DNA of 64,000 nucleotides from Klebsiella quasipneumoniae subsp. quasipneumoniae (lineage in GTDB: Bacteria; Pseudomonadota; Gammaproteobacteria; Enterobacterales; Enterobacteriaceae). The stretch is taken from NCBI RefSeq assembly GCF_020525925.1, contig NZ_CP084876.1, positions 3,286,001 through 3,350,000 of the forward strand, in the 5' to 3' direction. Position 1 is the first letter of the stretch. Every line of letters begins with the position of its first letter. Below the pieces are notes generated by a model that saw only the letters and a program-made list of their open reading frames with translations, did not search any database and was not told the origin of the DNA. Shown one piece after another: positions 34,589-43,400 of this stretch. The position numbers and the translations under genes are program-made.

Positions 34589-34785
34589 AGTGCTTCCCTT
34601 ACAAGTATCCATACAATTAAATGAGTAAAACGGCGTAAGACGAAGGAAATTATTAGAAAGGCGCTTATGTATAGCAAAGCAGATATTCTTGTATTACAGA
34701 GAAGAAATTCTATCACCTACAGCGATGGATCCCTCAAAACAGAAAGTTTATCCGCACTTCAGACTGTCGCAAAGATAAAACAACA

Positions 34786-34807
34786 AAGCCCGGGCTAGCC
34801 CGGGCCT
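34786..34807 (-). terminator. phoH terminator
   Basis: GC-only hairpin GCCCGGGC-TA-GCCCGGGC at 34788-34805; on the minus strand it is followed by TTTGTTGTTTTATC. Confidence 0.85.
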
Positions 34808-34824
34808 TGCTCACAGTATGACGA

Positions 34825-35883
34825 TCAATAATAGGCTTTCAGCGTCCGCTGGCAGAGGGCCGAGCGCACGCAGTCATCGGTGGTGAAACGCACGATGCCG
34901 ATCATCTCGTCTTCCTCAAAACGCGCCAGCGCATCACTTAGGCCAGATCTCACACCAGAGGGCAAGTCGCACTGGGTGATATCGCCATTGACGATGACCG
35001 TCACGTTCTCCCCGAGGCGGGTTAAAAACATCTTCATTTGCGCTGCGGTCACGTTCTGGGCCTCGTCCAGAATCACCACCGCATTTTCAAAGGTACGTCC
35101 GCGCATATAGGCGAACGGCGCGATTTCCACCTTGCCGATTTCCGGACGCAGGCAGTACTGCATAAAGGAAGCCCCCAACCTTTTCACCAGCACGTCATAA
35201 ACCGGTCGGAAATAGGGCGCGAACTTCTCGGCGATATCTCCCGGTAAGAAGCCGAGATCTTCGTCGGCCTGCAGAACGGGACGGGTAACAATAATTCTGT
35301 CCACATCCTTATGGATCAGCGCTTCCGCTGCCTTCGCCGCACTAATCCAGGTCTTGCCGCATCCGGCTTCGCCGGTGGCGAAAATCAGCTGTTTATTGTC
35401 GATGGCATTCAGATAATGCGCCTGAGCCTCATTGCGCGCCTCAATTGGGGAAGTATCACGGCTGTCCCGCGCCATGCCAATTGCTTCTACGCCACTCATT
35501 TGCACAAGCGATGTGACCGATTCTTCTTCACGCTGCTTATGACTGCGTGAATCCCGTCTCAGCACACGTTTTGCTTCACGACGAGCTTTGATCACTGCTT
35601 TTTGTCTTCCCATGGATAGCACCTTGCGTTGTAGGTTTACATCACACGCGTCAACATCGACGCGACTATGCGCACGAACGATTGAGGTTTGGCTTCCTTG
35701 TAAGCCATTGCTTGCCGGTAGAACTGACAACGAGTCGCGGCTACGCGCACCGCGTACCCTGCCAAGGTGATAATAATTCGAAGCGGAGGGAGAAAGAGTG
35801 AGAAAATCGCTGCCGGAAGCGGGGCTTCCGTGCTGAAGAGTACGGTCTGTGGTTTTACGTTGTCCGGTACGGGACCTTACCAT
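34825..35883 (-). CDS. phoH: PhoH ATPase (phosphate starvation-inducible)
   Basis: Cytoplasmic P-loop ATPase of the PhoH family, proposed to act in RNA metabolism under phosphate limitation. Walker A is GEAGCGKT (about residues 169-176) and Walker B is VVILDEAQN (about 270-278). The 352-residue frame agrees with the 354-residue E. coli annotation, but the first 90 residues are poorly conserved. A second start at 35613 (MGRQKAVIKARREAKRV) has an AAGG site and begins the well-conserved part, so either start is possible. I could not find a convincing Pho box upstream. Confidence 0.92.
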   Translation of the reverse strand: MVRSRTGQRKTTDRTLQHGSPASGSDFLTLSPSASNYYHLGRVRGARSRDSLSVLPASNGLQGSQTSIVRAHSRVDVDACDVNLQRKVLSMGRQKAVIKARREAKRVLRRDSRSHKQREEESVTSLVQMSGVEAIGMARDSRDTSPIEARNEAQAHYLNAIDNKQLIFATGEAGCGKTWISAAKAAEALIHKDVDRIIVTRPVLQADEDLGFLPGDIAEKFAPYFRPVYDVLVKRLGASFMQYCLRPEIGKVEIAPFAYMRGRTFENAVVILDEAQNVTAAQMKMFLTRLGENVTVIVNGDITQCDLPSGVRSGLSDALARFEEDEMIGIVRFTTDDCVRSALCQRTLKAYY

Positions 35884-36090
35884 TCGCGATCTCCATAGTG
35901 AAACGTCACACTGCCGGGAACTACCGCGTATGTAATAAGTACATCAAAAAAGATTCTTAATGCAACTTATTTTTCACAATGACGCAACAAATAGTTCTTA
36001 AGCAAGTGTAGGAGACTATCGGTCATTTGTATTACAGAAATATAACACATGGCAGGAAATATAAGAAAAATGAGAAAAACAGCAGAAAAC

Positions 36091-36112
36091 GCCCTGCCCT
36101 TGCGGACAGGGT
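36091..36112 (-). terminator. efeB terminator
   Basis: Hairpin CCTGTCC-GCAA-GGGCAGG (minus-strand reading) followed by GCGTTTTCTGCTGTTTTTC, just after the efeB stop. Confidence 0.7.
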
Positions 36113-36117
36113 CGGTA

Positions 36118-37401
36118 TCAGGCCTGCAGCAGCGTCTGTCCCAGGTAGTGCTTGTCATCCACTACGCCGGGTAAAACAAAGAAGTAGCCCCCGCCAATGG
36201 GTTTGACGTACTCCTCCAGCGCCTCGCCGTTAAGCCGTTTCTGCACCGTCAGAAAACCCTTTTCCAGATCGTGCTGATAGCAAACGAACAACAGCCCCAT
36301 ATCCAGTTGCCCGGCGTTAGTGACGCCCAGCGAATAGCTGTAGCCGCGGCGCATCATCAGGCTGGACTGGGTTTCCGGCGTGCGAGGATTGGCCAGACGA
36401 ATATGGCTATCCAGCGCGATCGTCTCGCCGCCAGGATCGTTGCTGTAATCCGGGGTATCGTGCTCGTTTTTCATCCCCAGCGGCGCTCCGGTGTGTTTGT
36501 CGCGGCCAAAGATCGTCTGCTGCTCTTTCAGCGGCGTCCGGTCCCAGAACTCGACGTGAAACTGGATGATGCGCGCCGCCTGATAGCTGCCGCCCACGGC
36601 CCAGGCCGGCTCGTCCTGATCCGCCGTTACCCACACGACCTGATCCATCAGCGCGCTGTCATGGCTCGCCGGATTAGCGGTGCCGTCTTTGAAACCCAGC
36701 AGGTTGATGGGGGTCTCTTTGCCTTTGCTGCGCGCCGCGCTATCGGAGATAAACCCTTCCCGCTTCCAGCGCACGCTGAGCAAATCCGGCGTATGTTTGA
36801 TGACATCGCGCAGGGCGTGGATCACCGTATCCTGAGTATTGGCGCAGATCTGCAGCAGCAGGTCGCCATGGCACAGGGCGGCATCCAGCGAATCATTGGG
36901 GAAGCGAGTCATCGGCTGCAGTTTTCTCGGCACTTTATCCGCGAGACCAAAGCGCTCATCAAACAGCGAATGGCCGACCGAGACGGTGATGGTCAGGTTA
37001 TCCGGGGCAATCCACGGCCCTAAGATGCCGGAATCCATCGGCGGCAGCCGGGGATTAGGCGTATCCGGCGCCGGGCCGCCGTGGGTTAAAAAGGCGATAC
37101 GCTGGGTCAGCAGCCGGAACAGACGCTCGAGGTCGGCTTTATCTGACGCCAGCACGTCGAACGCCACCAGCATCATCGAGGCCTGCTGCGGCGTCAGAAT
37201 GCCCGCCTGATGCCGGCCGTAGAATGGCTGTTTTTCCTGACGCGCGTCGGGTGCGAGCGTCCCGGGGGAACTTTCCGCTTTTGCCGCATGTGCCACCGGG
37301 CAGCCGCCGGTGATGGCCAGCGCGCCGCCAAGCGCGCCGATCCCTTTCAGTAAGCGACGACGTGACGGCTCGTTCACGTCGTGTGGTTTCTGTTGTGCCA
37401 T
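36118..37401 (-). CDS. efeB: Deferrochelatase/peroxidase EfeB (DyP type)
   Basis: Periplasmic heme-containing dye-decolourising peroxidase, part of the low-pH ferrous-iron importer EfeUOB. The 427-residue precursor has a twin-arginine signal ([20 protein letters not shown], residues about 13-32). The DyP motif GFKDGTANP (about residues 231-239) carries the distal aspartate, and a later His (QFHVEFWDR) is a candidate axial ligand. The start is four bases after the efeO stop, so translation is coupled. Confidence 0.96.
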   Translation of the reverse strand: MAQQKPHDVNEPSRRRLLKGIGALGGALAITGGCPVAHAAKAESSPGTLAPDARQEKQPFYGRHQAGILTPQQASMMLVAFDVLASDKADLERLFRLLTQRIAFLTHGGPAPDTPNPRLPPMDSGILGPWIAPDNLTITVSVGHSLFDERFGLADKVPRKLQPMTRFPNDSLDAALCHGDLLLQICANTQDTVIHALRDVIKHTPDLLSVRWKREGFISDSAARSKGKETPINLLGFKDGTANPASHDSALMDQVVWVTADQDEPAWAVGGSYQAARIIQFHVEFWDRTPLKEQQTIFGRDKHTGAPLGMKNEHDTPDYSNDPGGETIALDSHIRLANPRTPETQSSLMMRRGYSYSLGVTNAGQLDMGLLFVCYQHDLEKGFLTVQKRLNGEALEEYVKPIGGGYFFVLPGVVDDKHYLGQTLLQA

Positions 37402-37405
37402 CGAC

Positions 37406-38533
37406 TTAGTCCAGACCCAGGATCCCGCGCAGCTGAGCCAGATCTTCCGCCAGGGTGGTGATCGGCCCTTTCAGCGCATTACGGTCAGCGGTGGTCAGCT
37501 TATCGTAAGTTTCGAAACCGTCTTTGGTGCGGTATTTGCTGAGGATACTGTCCACTTTCTTAAAGTTGGCGTCCACTTTCGCCAGCAGCGCGCTGTTCTC
37601 TTTTTGCAGCTGCGGGCGCAGCAGGTCGACAATTTTCTGGGCACCGTCAATATTGGCCTGGAAGTCCCACAGGTCGGTATGGCTGTAGCGATCTTCTTCA
37701 CCGCTGATCTTGCTGGCCGCGACTTCTTCAATTAATCCTGCCGCACCGCCCACGACTTTTGACGGCGGGAACGCCAGCTCGCTGATGCGTTTTTGCAGCT
37801 CCAGCACATCGCTGTTCAGCTGATCGGCATATTTTTCCATGCCCTTGACGCTGTTATCGCCAAACAGCGCCTTTTCCAGACGGTGGAAACCGGTGAATTT
37901 CGGATCTTCCGCTTTTTTCTCGAAATCGTCTTCGCGGGCGTCGATGCTGCCGTCAAGGTCAGAGAACAGCTCGGCGATCGGCTCGATGCGCTCGTAATGC
38001 TGGCGCGTCGGGGCGTACAGCGCTTTCGCTTTCTCGATATCGCCCGCTTTCACCGCGTCGGTAAAGGCTTTGGTGCCGCTGACCAGCTGCGCGGTTTCCG
38101 CCGTCACATAGGCTTTGTAAGCGGTGATCGCTTCGCCGAGGCTCAGCACCGCATCGGCTTTCGCCGCGTCTTTGGTGGCGGCGCCGGTGACGATCAGTTT
38201 GCCTTTCGGGTTGGTGAGCAGGCCGCAGGTCATGTCATATTCGCCCGGCTGCAGGTTCGCGGTGAGCTTCTGGGTAAAGCCCGGCGCGATGTTCTCACGC
38301 TCTTCCACCACCATGACCCCTTTCAGAATCTCCCACTCCAGCGCTTTCTGGCTGTGGTTCTGAATAATAAACTGGGTTTTACCCGCGTTAACGGTCACCT
38401 GCATCGGCTCGCACTGTTTATCGTTGACGGTGACTTTGACCTGCGGGATATCCGCAGCCTGAGCACCGAATGCAGAGCAGAGCAGCGCGGCCACGGTCAC
38501 CCGCAGCGCATTACGGCGAAAATGAATCATCAT
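37406..38533 (-). CDS. efeO: Iron uptake system protein EfeO
   Basis: Periplasmic iron-binding component of EfeUOB. The 375-residue product equals E. coli EfeO. It has a signal peptide ending AFGAQA, an N-terminal cupredoxin-like domain ([17 protein letters not shown]) and a C-terminal M75 peptidase-like domain with HXXE in [10 protein letters not shown]. The start at 38533 sits six bases after AAAGGG; two other ATGs cluster within four codons. Second gene of the operon. Confidence 0.96.
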   Translation of the reverse strand: MMIHFRRNALRVTVAALLCSAFGAQAADIPQVKVTVNDKQCEPMQVTVNAGKTQFIIQNHSQKALEWEILKGVMVVEERENIAPGFTQKLTANLQPGEYDMTCGLLTNPKGKLIVTGAATKDAAKADAVLSLGEAITAYKAYVTAETAQLVSGTKAFTDAVKAGDIEKAKALYAPTRQHYERIEPIAELFSDLDGSIDAREDDFEKKAEDPKFTGFHRLEKALFGDNSVKGMEKYADQLNSDVLELQKRISELAFPPSKVVGGAAGLIEEVAASKISGEEDRYSHTDLWDFQANIDGAQKIVDLLRPQLQKENSALLAKVDANFKKVDSILSKYRTKDGFETYDKLTTADRNALKGPITTLAEDLAQLRGILGLD

Positions 38534-38584
38534 GATCATCCCTTTCGGTAAGTAGAGTGTCGCTTATAAGCTCGCAGCGCCCGG

Positions 38585-39415
38585 TCAGGCAGCCCGCGAG
38601 GCAGTCGTATTATTTCGCGGCGGCAGCGCAAACAGCACCAGCGCCGGGATCAGATAAAGCAGATAAACAGCCACTTCGCTGACGCTTGGCGTCTCCTGGT
38701 AGCCGAAGATCCCTTCCAGCAGCGTGCCGAACAGCGTATGCGTCGACAGCACAGCGCTCAGATCGAAGGCGGTCTCCTGGAACAGGTTCCACAGGCCCGC
38801 CTCGTGGAAGGCGCGGATCGCCCCCGCGGCCAGGCCAGCGGCCACCAGCAGGATAAACAGGCTGGTCCATTTGAAGAACACGCCGAGGTTGAGACAGATA
38901 CCGCCCCAGTAGAGCAGGAAGCCCAGCACGATAGCCGTGGCCAGCCCCAGCAGCGCCCCCAGCGGCGGCCAGATGCCGACATCCTGCTGGAATGCCGCCA
39001 GCAGAAAGAAGACCGACTCCAGCCCCTCACGGGCGACCGCGAAAAAGACCATCATCACCAGCGCCCAGCCATGGTGATTGCCGCGCTGTAGCGCCTTGTC
39101 CACGGCCTGCTCCAGCTGCTGCTTGACGTTGCGTGAGACATTGCGCATCCAGAAGACCATCCACGTCAGGATCACCACTGCGATGACCGCGACGATCCCT
39201 TCGAACAGCTCCTGTTCACGCTGAGGAAATTCACCGGTGGTTTCGTTGATAAAAATGCCTAAGCCAAGACACAGCGCCGCCGCAAGGATCACGCCAATCC
39301 ACATCACGCCAATCCAGTTGCCGCGCTGGGTGCGTTTCAGATAGCTGGCGATCAGGCTGACAATCAGCGCCGCCTCCAGGCCTTCGCGTAACATAATGAG
39401 AAATGGGACAAACAT
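38585..39415 (-). CDS. efeU: Ferrous iron permease EfeU (FTR1 family), intact
   Basis: Inner-membrane Fe2+ permease of 276 residues with seven predicted TM helices. Both iron-channel motifs are present: REGLEAAL (about residues 10-17) and REGLESVF (about 129-136). In E. coli K-12 this gene is split by a frameshift, whereas here it is full length and in frame. First gene of efeUOB, with a Fur box upstream. Confidence 0.96.
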   Translation of the reverse strand: MFVPFLIMLREGLEAALIVSLIASYLKRTQRGNWIGVMWIGVILAAALCLGLGIFINETTGEFPQREQELFEGIVAVIAVVILTWMVFWMRNVSRNVKQQLEQAVDKALQRGNHHGWALVMMVFFAVAREGLESVFFLLAAFQQDVGIWPPLGALLGLATAIVLGFLLYWGGICLNLGVFFKWTSLFILLVAAGLAAGAIRAFHEAGLWNLFQETAFDLSAVLSTHTLFGTLLEGIFGYQETPSVSEVAVYLLYLIPALVLFALPPRNNTTASRAA

Positions 39416-39470
39416 GCCAATACCCTTAAATGTAAAGCACCGTCAACGAATGCAAAAACAGGTAATATTT

Positions 39471-39489
39471 ATGATAGTGATTATCATTA
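39471..39489 (-). promoter_or_regulatory. Fur box of efeUOB
   Basis: The 19-mer ATGATAGTGATTATCATTA resembles the Fur consensus GATAATGATAATCATTATC, 56 bp before the efeU start. Iron repression is inferred from this and from E. coli. Confidence 0.85.
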
Positions 39490-39685
39490 CAATACTCAGA
39501 AACACAAGCAAAATGTGCAGAGAATGATGATCAGTTGTAAATAAATCGCTGGCAAATAATGACTTATGAAAATATTCGCCTGTTATGAGGGAAAAGAATA
39601 AGCAAAGGATTTTTTACGTCAGATATTTACCCGTCGCAGCGGCTATGGCTAAATGGCGGCCTTATTGACCTGCGAAAAGAACAAC

Positions 39686-40870
39686 ATGACTGCATTTTTT
39701 CATTTCCTGCTGGCGCTGGCGGTGATCCTCGCCCTGGCCTGGCTTGTCAGCTATGACAGACAAAAAATCCGTATTCGTTATATTCTCCAGTTGATTATTA
39801 TCGAAATAGCGCTCGCTTTCTTTTTCCTGCACGCCGAAAGCGGCCTGTGGCTGGTGAAAAATATCTCCGGCTTTTTTGCTTCGCTATTAGGCTTTGCCGC
39901 CGAAGGGACCAATTTCGTCTTTGGCGGCATGAGCGAAAAAGGCTTAGCCTTTATTTTCCTTGGCGTCCTGTGTCCGATTGTGTTTATTTCCGCGCTGATT
40001 GGTATTCTCCAGCACTGGCGGATCCTGCCGATTTTTATTCGCGTCATTGGCACCCTGCTGTCGAAGGTCAACGGCATGGGTAAGCTGGAATCTTTTAACG
40101 CCGTCAGCTCACTGATCCTCGGCCAGTCAGAAAACTTCATCGCCTACAAAGGCGTGCTGGGCGACCTCTCCTCGCGGCGTCTGTTCACCATGGCGGCGAC
40201 GGCCATGTCGACCGTATCGCTGTCGATCGTCGGCGCCTATATGACCATGCTGGACGCCAAATACGTCGTCGCGGCGCTGATCCTGAATATGTTCAGCACC
40301 TTTATCGTGCTGTCGGTGATTAACCCGACGCGGCCGGGCAGCGAGCAGGAAATAAAGCTGGAGAAGCTGCATGAATCGCAGAGTTTCTTTGAAATGCTCG
40401 GGGAATATATTCTGGCCGGCTTTAAGGTGGCGATGATTATTCTGGCGATGCTGATCGGCTTTATCGCGCTGATCAGCGCCATTAACGCGCTGTTCGCTAC
40501 CCTGTTTGGCCTCAGCTTCCAGCAGATCCTCGGCTACGTCTTCTATCCGCTGGCCTGGCTTGTCGGCATTCCGCTGAGCGATGCGCTGAACGCCGGCAGC
40601 ATCATGGCCACCAAGCTGGTCGCTAACGAATTTGTGGCGATGATTGAGCTGCAAAAGATTGCCGCCAGCATGACGCCGCGCGGGCTCGGCATTCTCTCGG
40701 TCTTTCTGGTATCGTTTGCCAACTTTGCCTCGATCGGCATTATCGCCGGGGCGATCAAAGGCCTGAATGAACCGCAGGGCAATATTGTCTCCCGCTTCGG
40801 CCTGCGGCTGGTGTATAGCGCCACGCTGGTGAGCCTGCTTTCGGCCAGCTTCGCCGGGCTGGTGCTGTAA
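39686..40870 (+). CDS. Concentrative nucleoside transporter (NupC family)
   Basis: Inner-membrane nucleoside:proton symporter of 394 residues, CNT family. About 9-10 TM helices; the family signatures are [11 protein letters not shown] (about residues 146-156) and the C-terminal [24 protein letters not shown] region. It is related to E. coli NupC, NupX and PsuT; I cannot tell which is the true orthologue. ATG at 39686 is chosen for homology; the ribosome-binding site (GAAAAGAA) is modest. It is not part of the E. coli order phoH-efe-put, so it is an added gene. Confidence 0.9.
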   Translation: MTAFFHFLLALAVILALAWLVSYDRQKIRIRYILQLIIIEIALAFFFLHAESGLWLVKNISGFFASLLGFAAEGTNFVFGGMSEKGLAFIFLGVLCPIVFISALIGILQHWRILPIFIRVIGTLLSKVNGMGKLESFNAVSSLILGQSENFIAYKGVLGDLSSRRLFTMAATAMSTVSLSIVGAYMTMLDAKYVVAALILNMFSTFIVLSVINPTRPGSEQEIKLEKLHESQSFFEMLGEYILAGFKVAMIILAMLIGFIALISAINALFATLFGLSFQQILGYVFYPLAWLVGIPLSDALNAGSIMATKLVANEFVAMIELQKIAASMTPRGLGILSVFLVSFANFASIGIIAGAIKGLNEPQGNIVSRFGLRLVYSATLVSLLSASFAGLVL

Positions 40871-40875
40871 GACAA

Positions 40876-40897
40876 ACGGCGGGGCTGTCCCCGCCGT
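40876..40897. terminator. Bidirectional terminator after nucleoside transporter
   Basis: Hairpin ACGGCGGGG-CTGT-CCCCGCCGT lying between the two convergent stop codons; short T-runs on both sides. Confidence 0.7.
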
Positions 40898-40901
40898 TAA
40901 C

Positions 40902-41336
40902 TCAAAACTGTACGCAGACCGGCTGGTCGACACGCATCACCGACTCCTGCGCGAACCGTGATTTATAGCCCTGGCGCAGCGCCTCAATACCGGCCTCGCT
41001 CTGCGCGTCGTTGCCATGGATCACCATCAGCGCCTTACTCTGCTCCCGCACCACCTGTCCATTCTGGCCCAGCCACTGGCCGCGAGCGTCAAACACCGTC
41101 AGCCCGTCGCGAAAACGCGGCGTGACGTCGCGGTCGACAAACTGTTGCCACTCATCAGGGGTGATGTCTTTCCCCGCCGGGCGGCTCAGGCCGAAGTAAA
41201 GCGTGGTTTGCACCATGGACTGATCCGCCGGGCAGGCGCCGGGCTTCGGCGCGCTGGTCGACGAACTTCCACCCGCCGCGCAGCCGCTGAGTAACCCTGC
41301 CAGCACCAGCGCCATTGCACCCTGTCTGAACGTCAT
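40902..41336 (-). CDS. DUF3574-like lipoprotein
   Basis: Putative lipoprotein of 144 residues. The signal MTFRQGAMALVLAGLLSGC ends in a lipobox; the mature part (QTTLYFGLSRPAGKDITPDEWQQFVDRDVTPRF, split here only for reading, and KALMVIHG) looks like the DUF3574 family of small secreted proteins. The start at 41336 follows AGGATAG; an ATG five codons earlier lacks a site. Function unknown. Confidence 0.8.
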   Translation of the reverse strand: MTFRQGAMALVLAGLLSGCAAGGSSSTSAPKPGACPADQSMVQTTLYFGLSRPAGKDITPDEWQQFVDRDVTPRFRDGLTVFDARGQWLGQNGQVVREQSKALMVIHGNDAQSEAGIEALRQGYKSRFAQESVMRVDQPVCVQF

Positions 41337-41433
41337 CTTTGCTATCCTCATTGTTATTAGTCAGGAAATATCAGCGGATTTTCAAATAATTAGCAAGGGT
41401 TATAATATTCCGGCCCGGCAACAGGCAAAAAAA

Positions 41434-41452
41434 AGCCCGCCAGCGGCGGGCT
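41434..41452 (-). terminator. putP terminator
   Basis: Hairpin AGCCCGCC-AGC-GGCGGGCT followed by TTTTTTTTGCC on the minus strand, 19 bp after the putP stop. Confidence 0.92.
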
Positions 41453-41470
41453 CGTGAACATCAGTTGATC

Positions 41471-42979
41471 TTACTCAGCCGTGGCGCGTACCGGCGGCGG
41501 CGTATGGTAGTGGGCATCCGCTTCGGCGAAGCGCTGCTGCATGCTGGCCGACGGCGCTTTATCCAGCAGGCTAAAGACCACGATCCCGATGCTGCCGAAG
41601 ACAAAGCCCGGAATAATTTCATACAGGCCCAGCCAGCCAAACTGCTTCCAGACGATCACGGTCAGGGCGCCAATCACCATCCCGGCCAGCGCGCCGTTAC
41701 GGGTCATGCGCGACCACATCACCGAGAACAGCACCACCGGACCAAAGGCGGCGCCGAAGCCGGCCCAGGCATAGCTCACCAGACCCAGCACGCGGTTTTC
41801 CGGATTGGCCGCCAGGGCAATCGCCACCAGGGCAACCACCAGCACCATCATCCGGCCCATCCACACCAGCTCTTTCTGACCGGCGTTTTTACGCAGGAAG
41901 GCTTTATACAGGTCTTCGGTAATCGCGCTGGAGCAGACCAGCAGCTGACAGCTCAGAGTGGACATCACCGCCGCCAGAATCGCCGACAGCAGGATCCCGG
42001 CAATCCATGGGTTAAACAGGATTTGCGCCAGTTCGATAAACACGCGCTCGGCGTTCTGGTTAACCGCGCCCGCCAGGCTCGGGTTGCTATTGAAGTAGGC
42101 GATACCAAAGAAGCCGACGGCCACCGCCCCGGCGAGGCAGAGGATCATCCAGGTCATACTAATGCGACGCGCGTGGACGATGCTGTGGTGCGAATCCGCC
42201 GCCATAAAGCGCGCCAGAATATGCGGCTGACCGAAATAACCCAGCCCCCAGCCCATCAGCGAAATAATCGCCACGAAATTCAGCCCTTTCAGCATGTCGA
42301 TATTTTCGATGCTCTTTTGCTTAATGACTTCCAGCGAATCGCCAAAGCCGCCGACGGAAATAATCACGATCACTGGGGTGAGGATCAGCGCGAAAATCAT
42401 CAGGCTGGCCTGCACGGTATCCGTCCAGCTGACGGCGAGGAAGCCGCCGACAAAGGTATAGATAATCGTCGCCGCCGCGCCGGCCCACAGCGCGGTTTCA
42501 TAACTCATGCCGAAGGTGCTTTCAAACAGACGCGCCCCCGCCACAATTCCCGAGGCGCAATAGATGGTAAAGAACAGCAGAATAACCAGCGCTGAAATAA
42601 TTCTCAGCACCCGGCTTTTATCTTCAAAACGGCCGGTAAAATAATCGGGCAGCGTCAGGGCGTTATTATTCACCTCGGTATGCACGCGCAGGCGCCCGGC
42701 TACCAGCTTCCAGTTAACCCACGCCCCCAGCGTTAAGCCGATGGCGATCCAGCTTTCGGAAATCCCGGAGAGGAAAATGGCGCCCGGCAGGCCCATCAGC
42801 AGCCAGCCGCTCATGTCCGAGGCGCCAGCGGAAAGCGCGGTCACAAATGGCCCCAGACTGCGTCCCCCGAGAATATAATCATCAAAGTTTTTGGTCGAAC
42901 GCCAGGCAATAAACCCTATCAATACCATACCAAGAATATAAATAATAAATGTCACCAGCATCGGTGTGCTAATAGCCAT
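41471..42979 (-). CDS. putP: Sodium/proline symporter PutP
   Basis: Inner-membrane Na+/proline symporter of the SSF family, 502 residues as in E. coli, with about 13 TM helices. The sodium-site region AGASDMSGWLLMGLPGA is at about residues 51-67. Supplies proline to PutA; divergent from putA across a 421-bp control region. The tail is hydrophilic (ASMQQRFAEADAHYH). Confidence 0.97.
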   Translation of the reverse strand: MAISTPMLVTFIIYILGMVLIGFIAWRSTKNFDDYILGGRSLGPFVTALSAGASDMSGWLLMGLPGAIFLSGISESWIAIGLTLGAWVNWKLVAGRLRVHTEVNNNALTLPDYFTGRFEDKSRVLRIISALVILLFFTIYCASGIVAGARLFESTFGMSYETALWAGAAATIIYTFVGGFLAVSWTDTVQASLMIFALILTPVIVIISVGGFGDSLEVIKQKSIENIDMLKGLNFVAIISLMGWGLGYFGQPHILARFMAADSHHSIVHARRISMTWMILCLAGAVAVGFFGIAYFNSNPSLAGAVNQNAERVFIELAQILFNPWIAGILLSAILAAVMSTLSCQLLVCSSAITEDLYKAFLRKNAGQKELVWMGRMMVLVVALVAIALAANPENRVLGLVSYAWAGFGAAFGPVVLFSVMWSRMTRNGALAGMVIGALTVIVWKQFGWLGLYEIIPGFVFGSIGIVVFSLLDKAPSASMQQRFAEADAHYHTPPPVRATAE

Positions 42980-43400
42980 GCAAAGTCTCCAGAATTTTTA
43001 TCGACAGCGTCCAACTTCGTCGTTTTTTTCCACTACCGGAACGGGGTAATGGCGCATTGTTTAATTGGGCGACCGTATCCTGACGGAAGCTTCGGTTTTT
43101 CACAAACGATTTAACACAGCATTTACACGAAAAACCGACGGCGCAAAACGTCAATTTGCGAGAGGTTGCACTCTCTCACGTTTTTAAAGGTTGCACCAAA
43201 CAAAAGTGTTAACTCACGCATACAAATACCCTATGAGCCCGGGGTTAAAATTCTGCTATTTTAGGCACTATTTTTAACAAATCCGCCATTTCATGGCTTT
43301 CGTCACACGCCTCAATTAACAAGGTTGCACAAAGTTGCAACATAGTGGATATTTCCAGGCAACCGCATAAGCCTAACGATAAATGACAGGAGTTTTGAGC
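42980..43400. promoter_or_regulatory. putP-putA divergent control region
   Basis: The 421-bp gap contains the PutA hexamers listed separately and two AT-rich zones. An upstream hairpin-like CGTCGTTTTT occurs near 43020. No additional gene is seen. In E. coli this region also binds CRP, IHF and Nac; I did not confirm such sites here. Confidence 0.75.
43165..43341. promoter_or_regulatory. Cluster of PutA operator hexamers GTTGCA
   Basis: GTTGCA occurs at 43165-43170, 43190-43195, 43324-43329 and 43334-43339, plus the inverted TGCAAC at 43336-43341. GTTGCA is the recognised core of PutA ribbon-helix-helix operators in E. coli, which also has five sites between putP and putA. Without proline PutA should repress both genes. 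Confidence 0.85.

Noticed and set aside
35884..36000. Pho box before phoH
   Set aside because: Some TGTCA-like pieces exist (GCGTCATTGTGA on the minus strand), but not two good 11-bp direct repeats.
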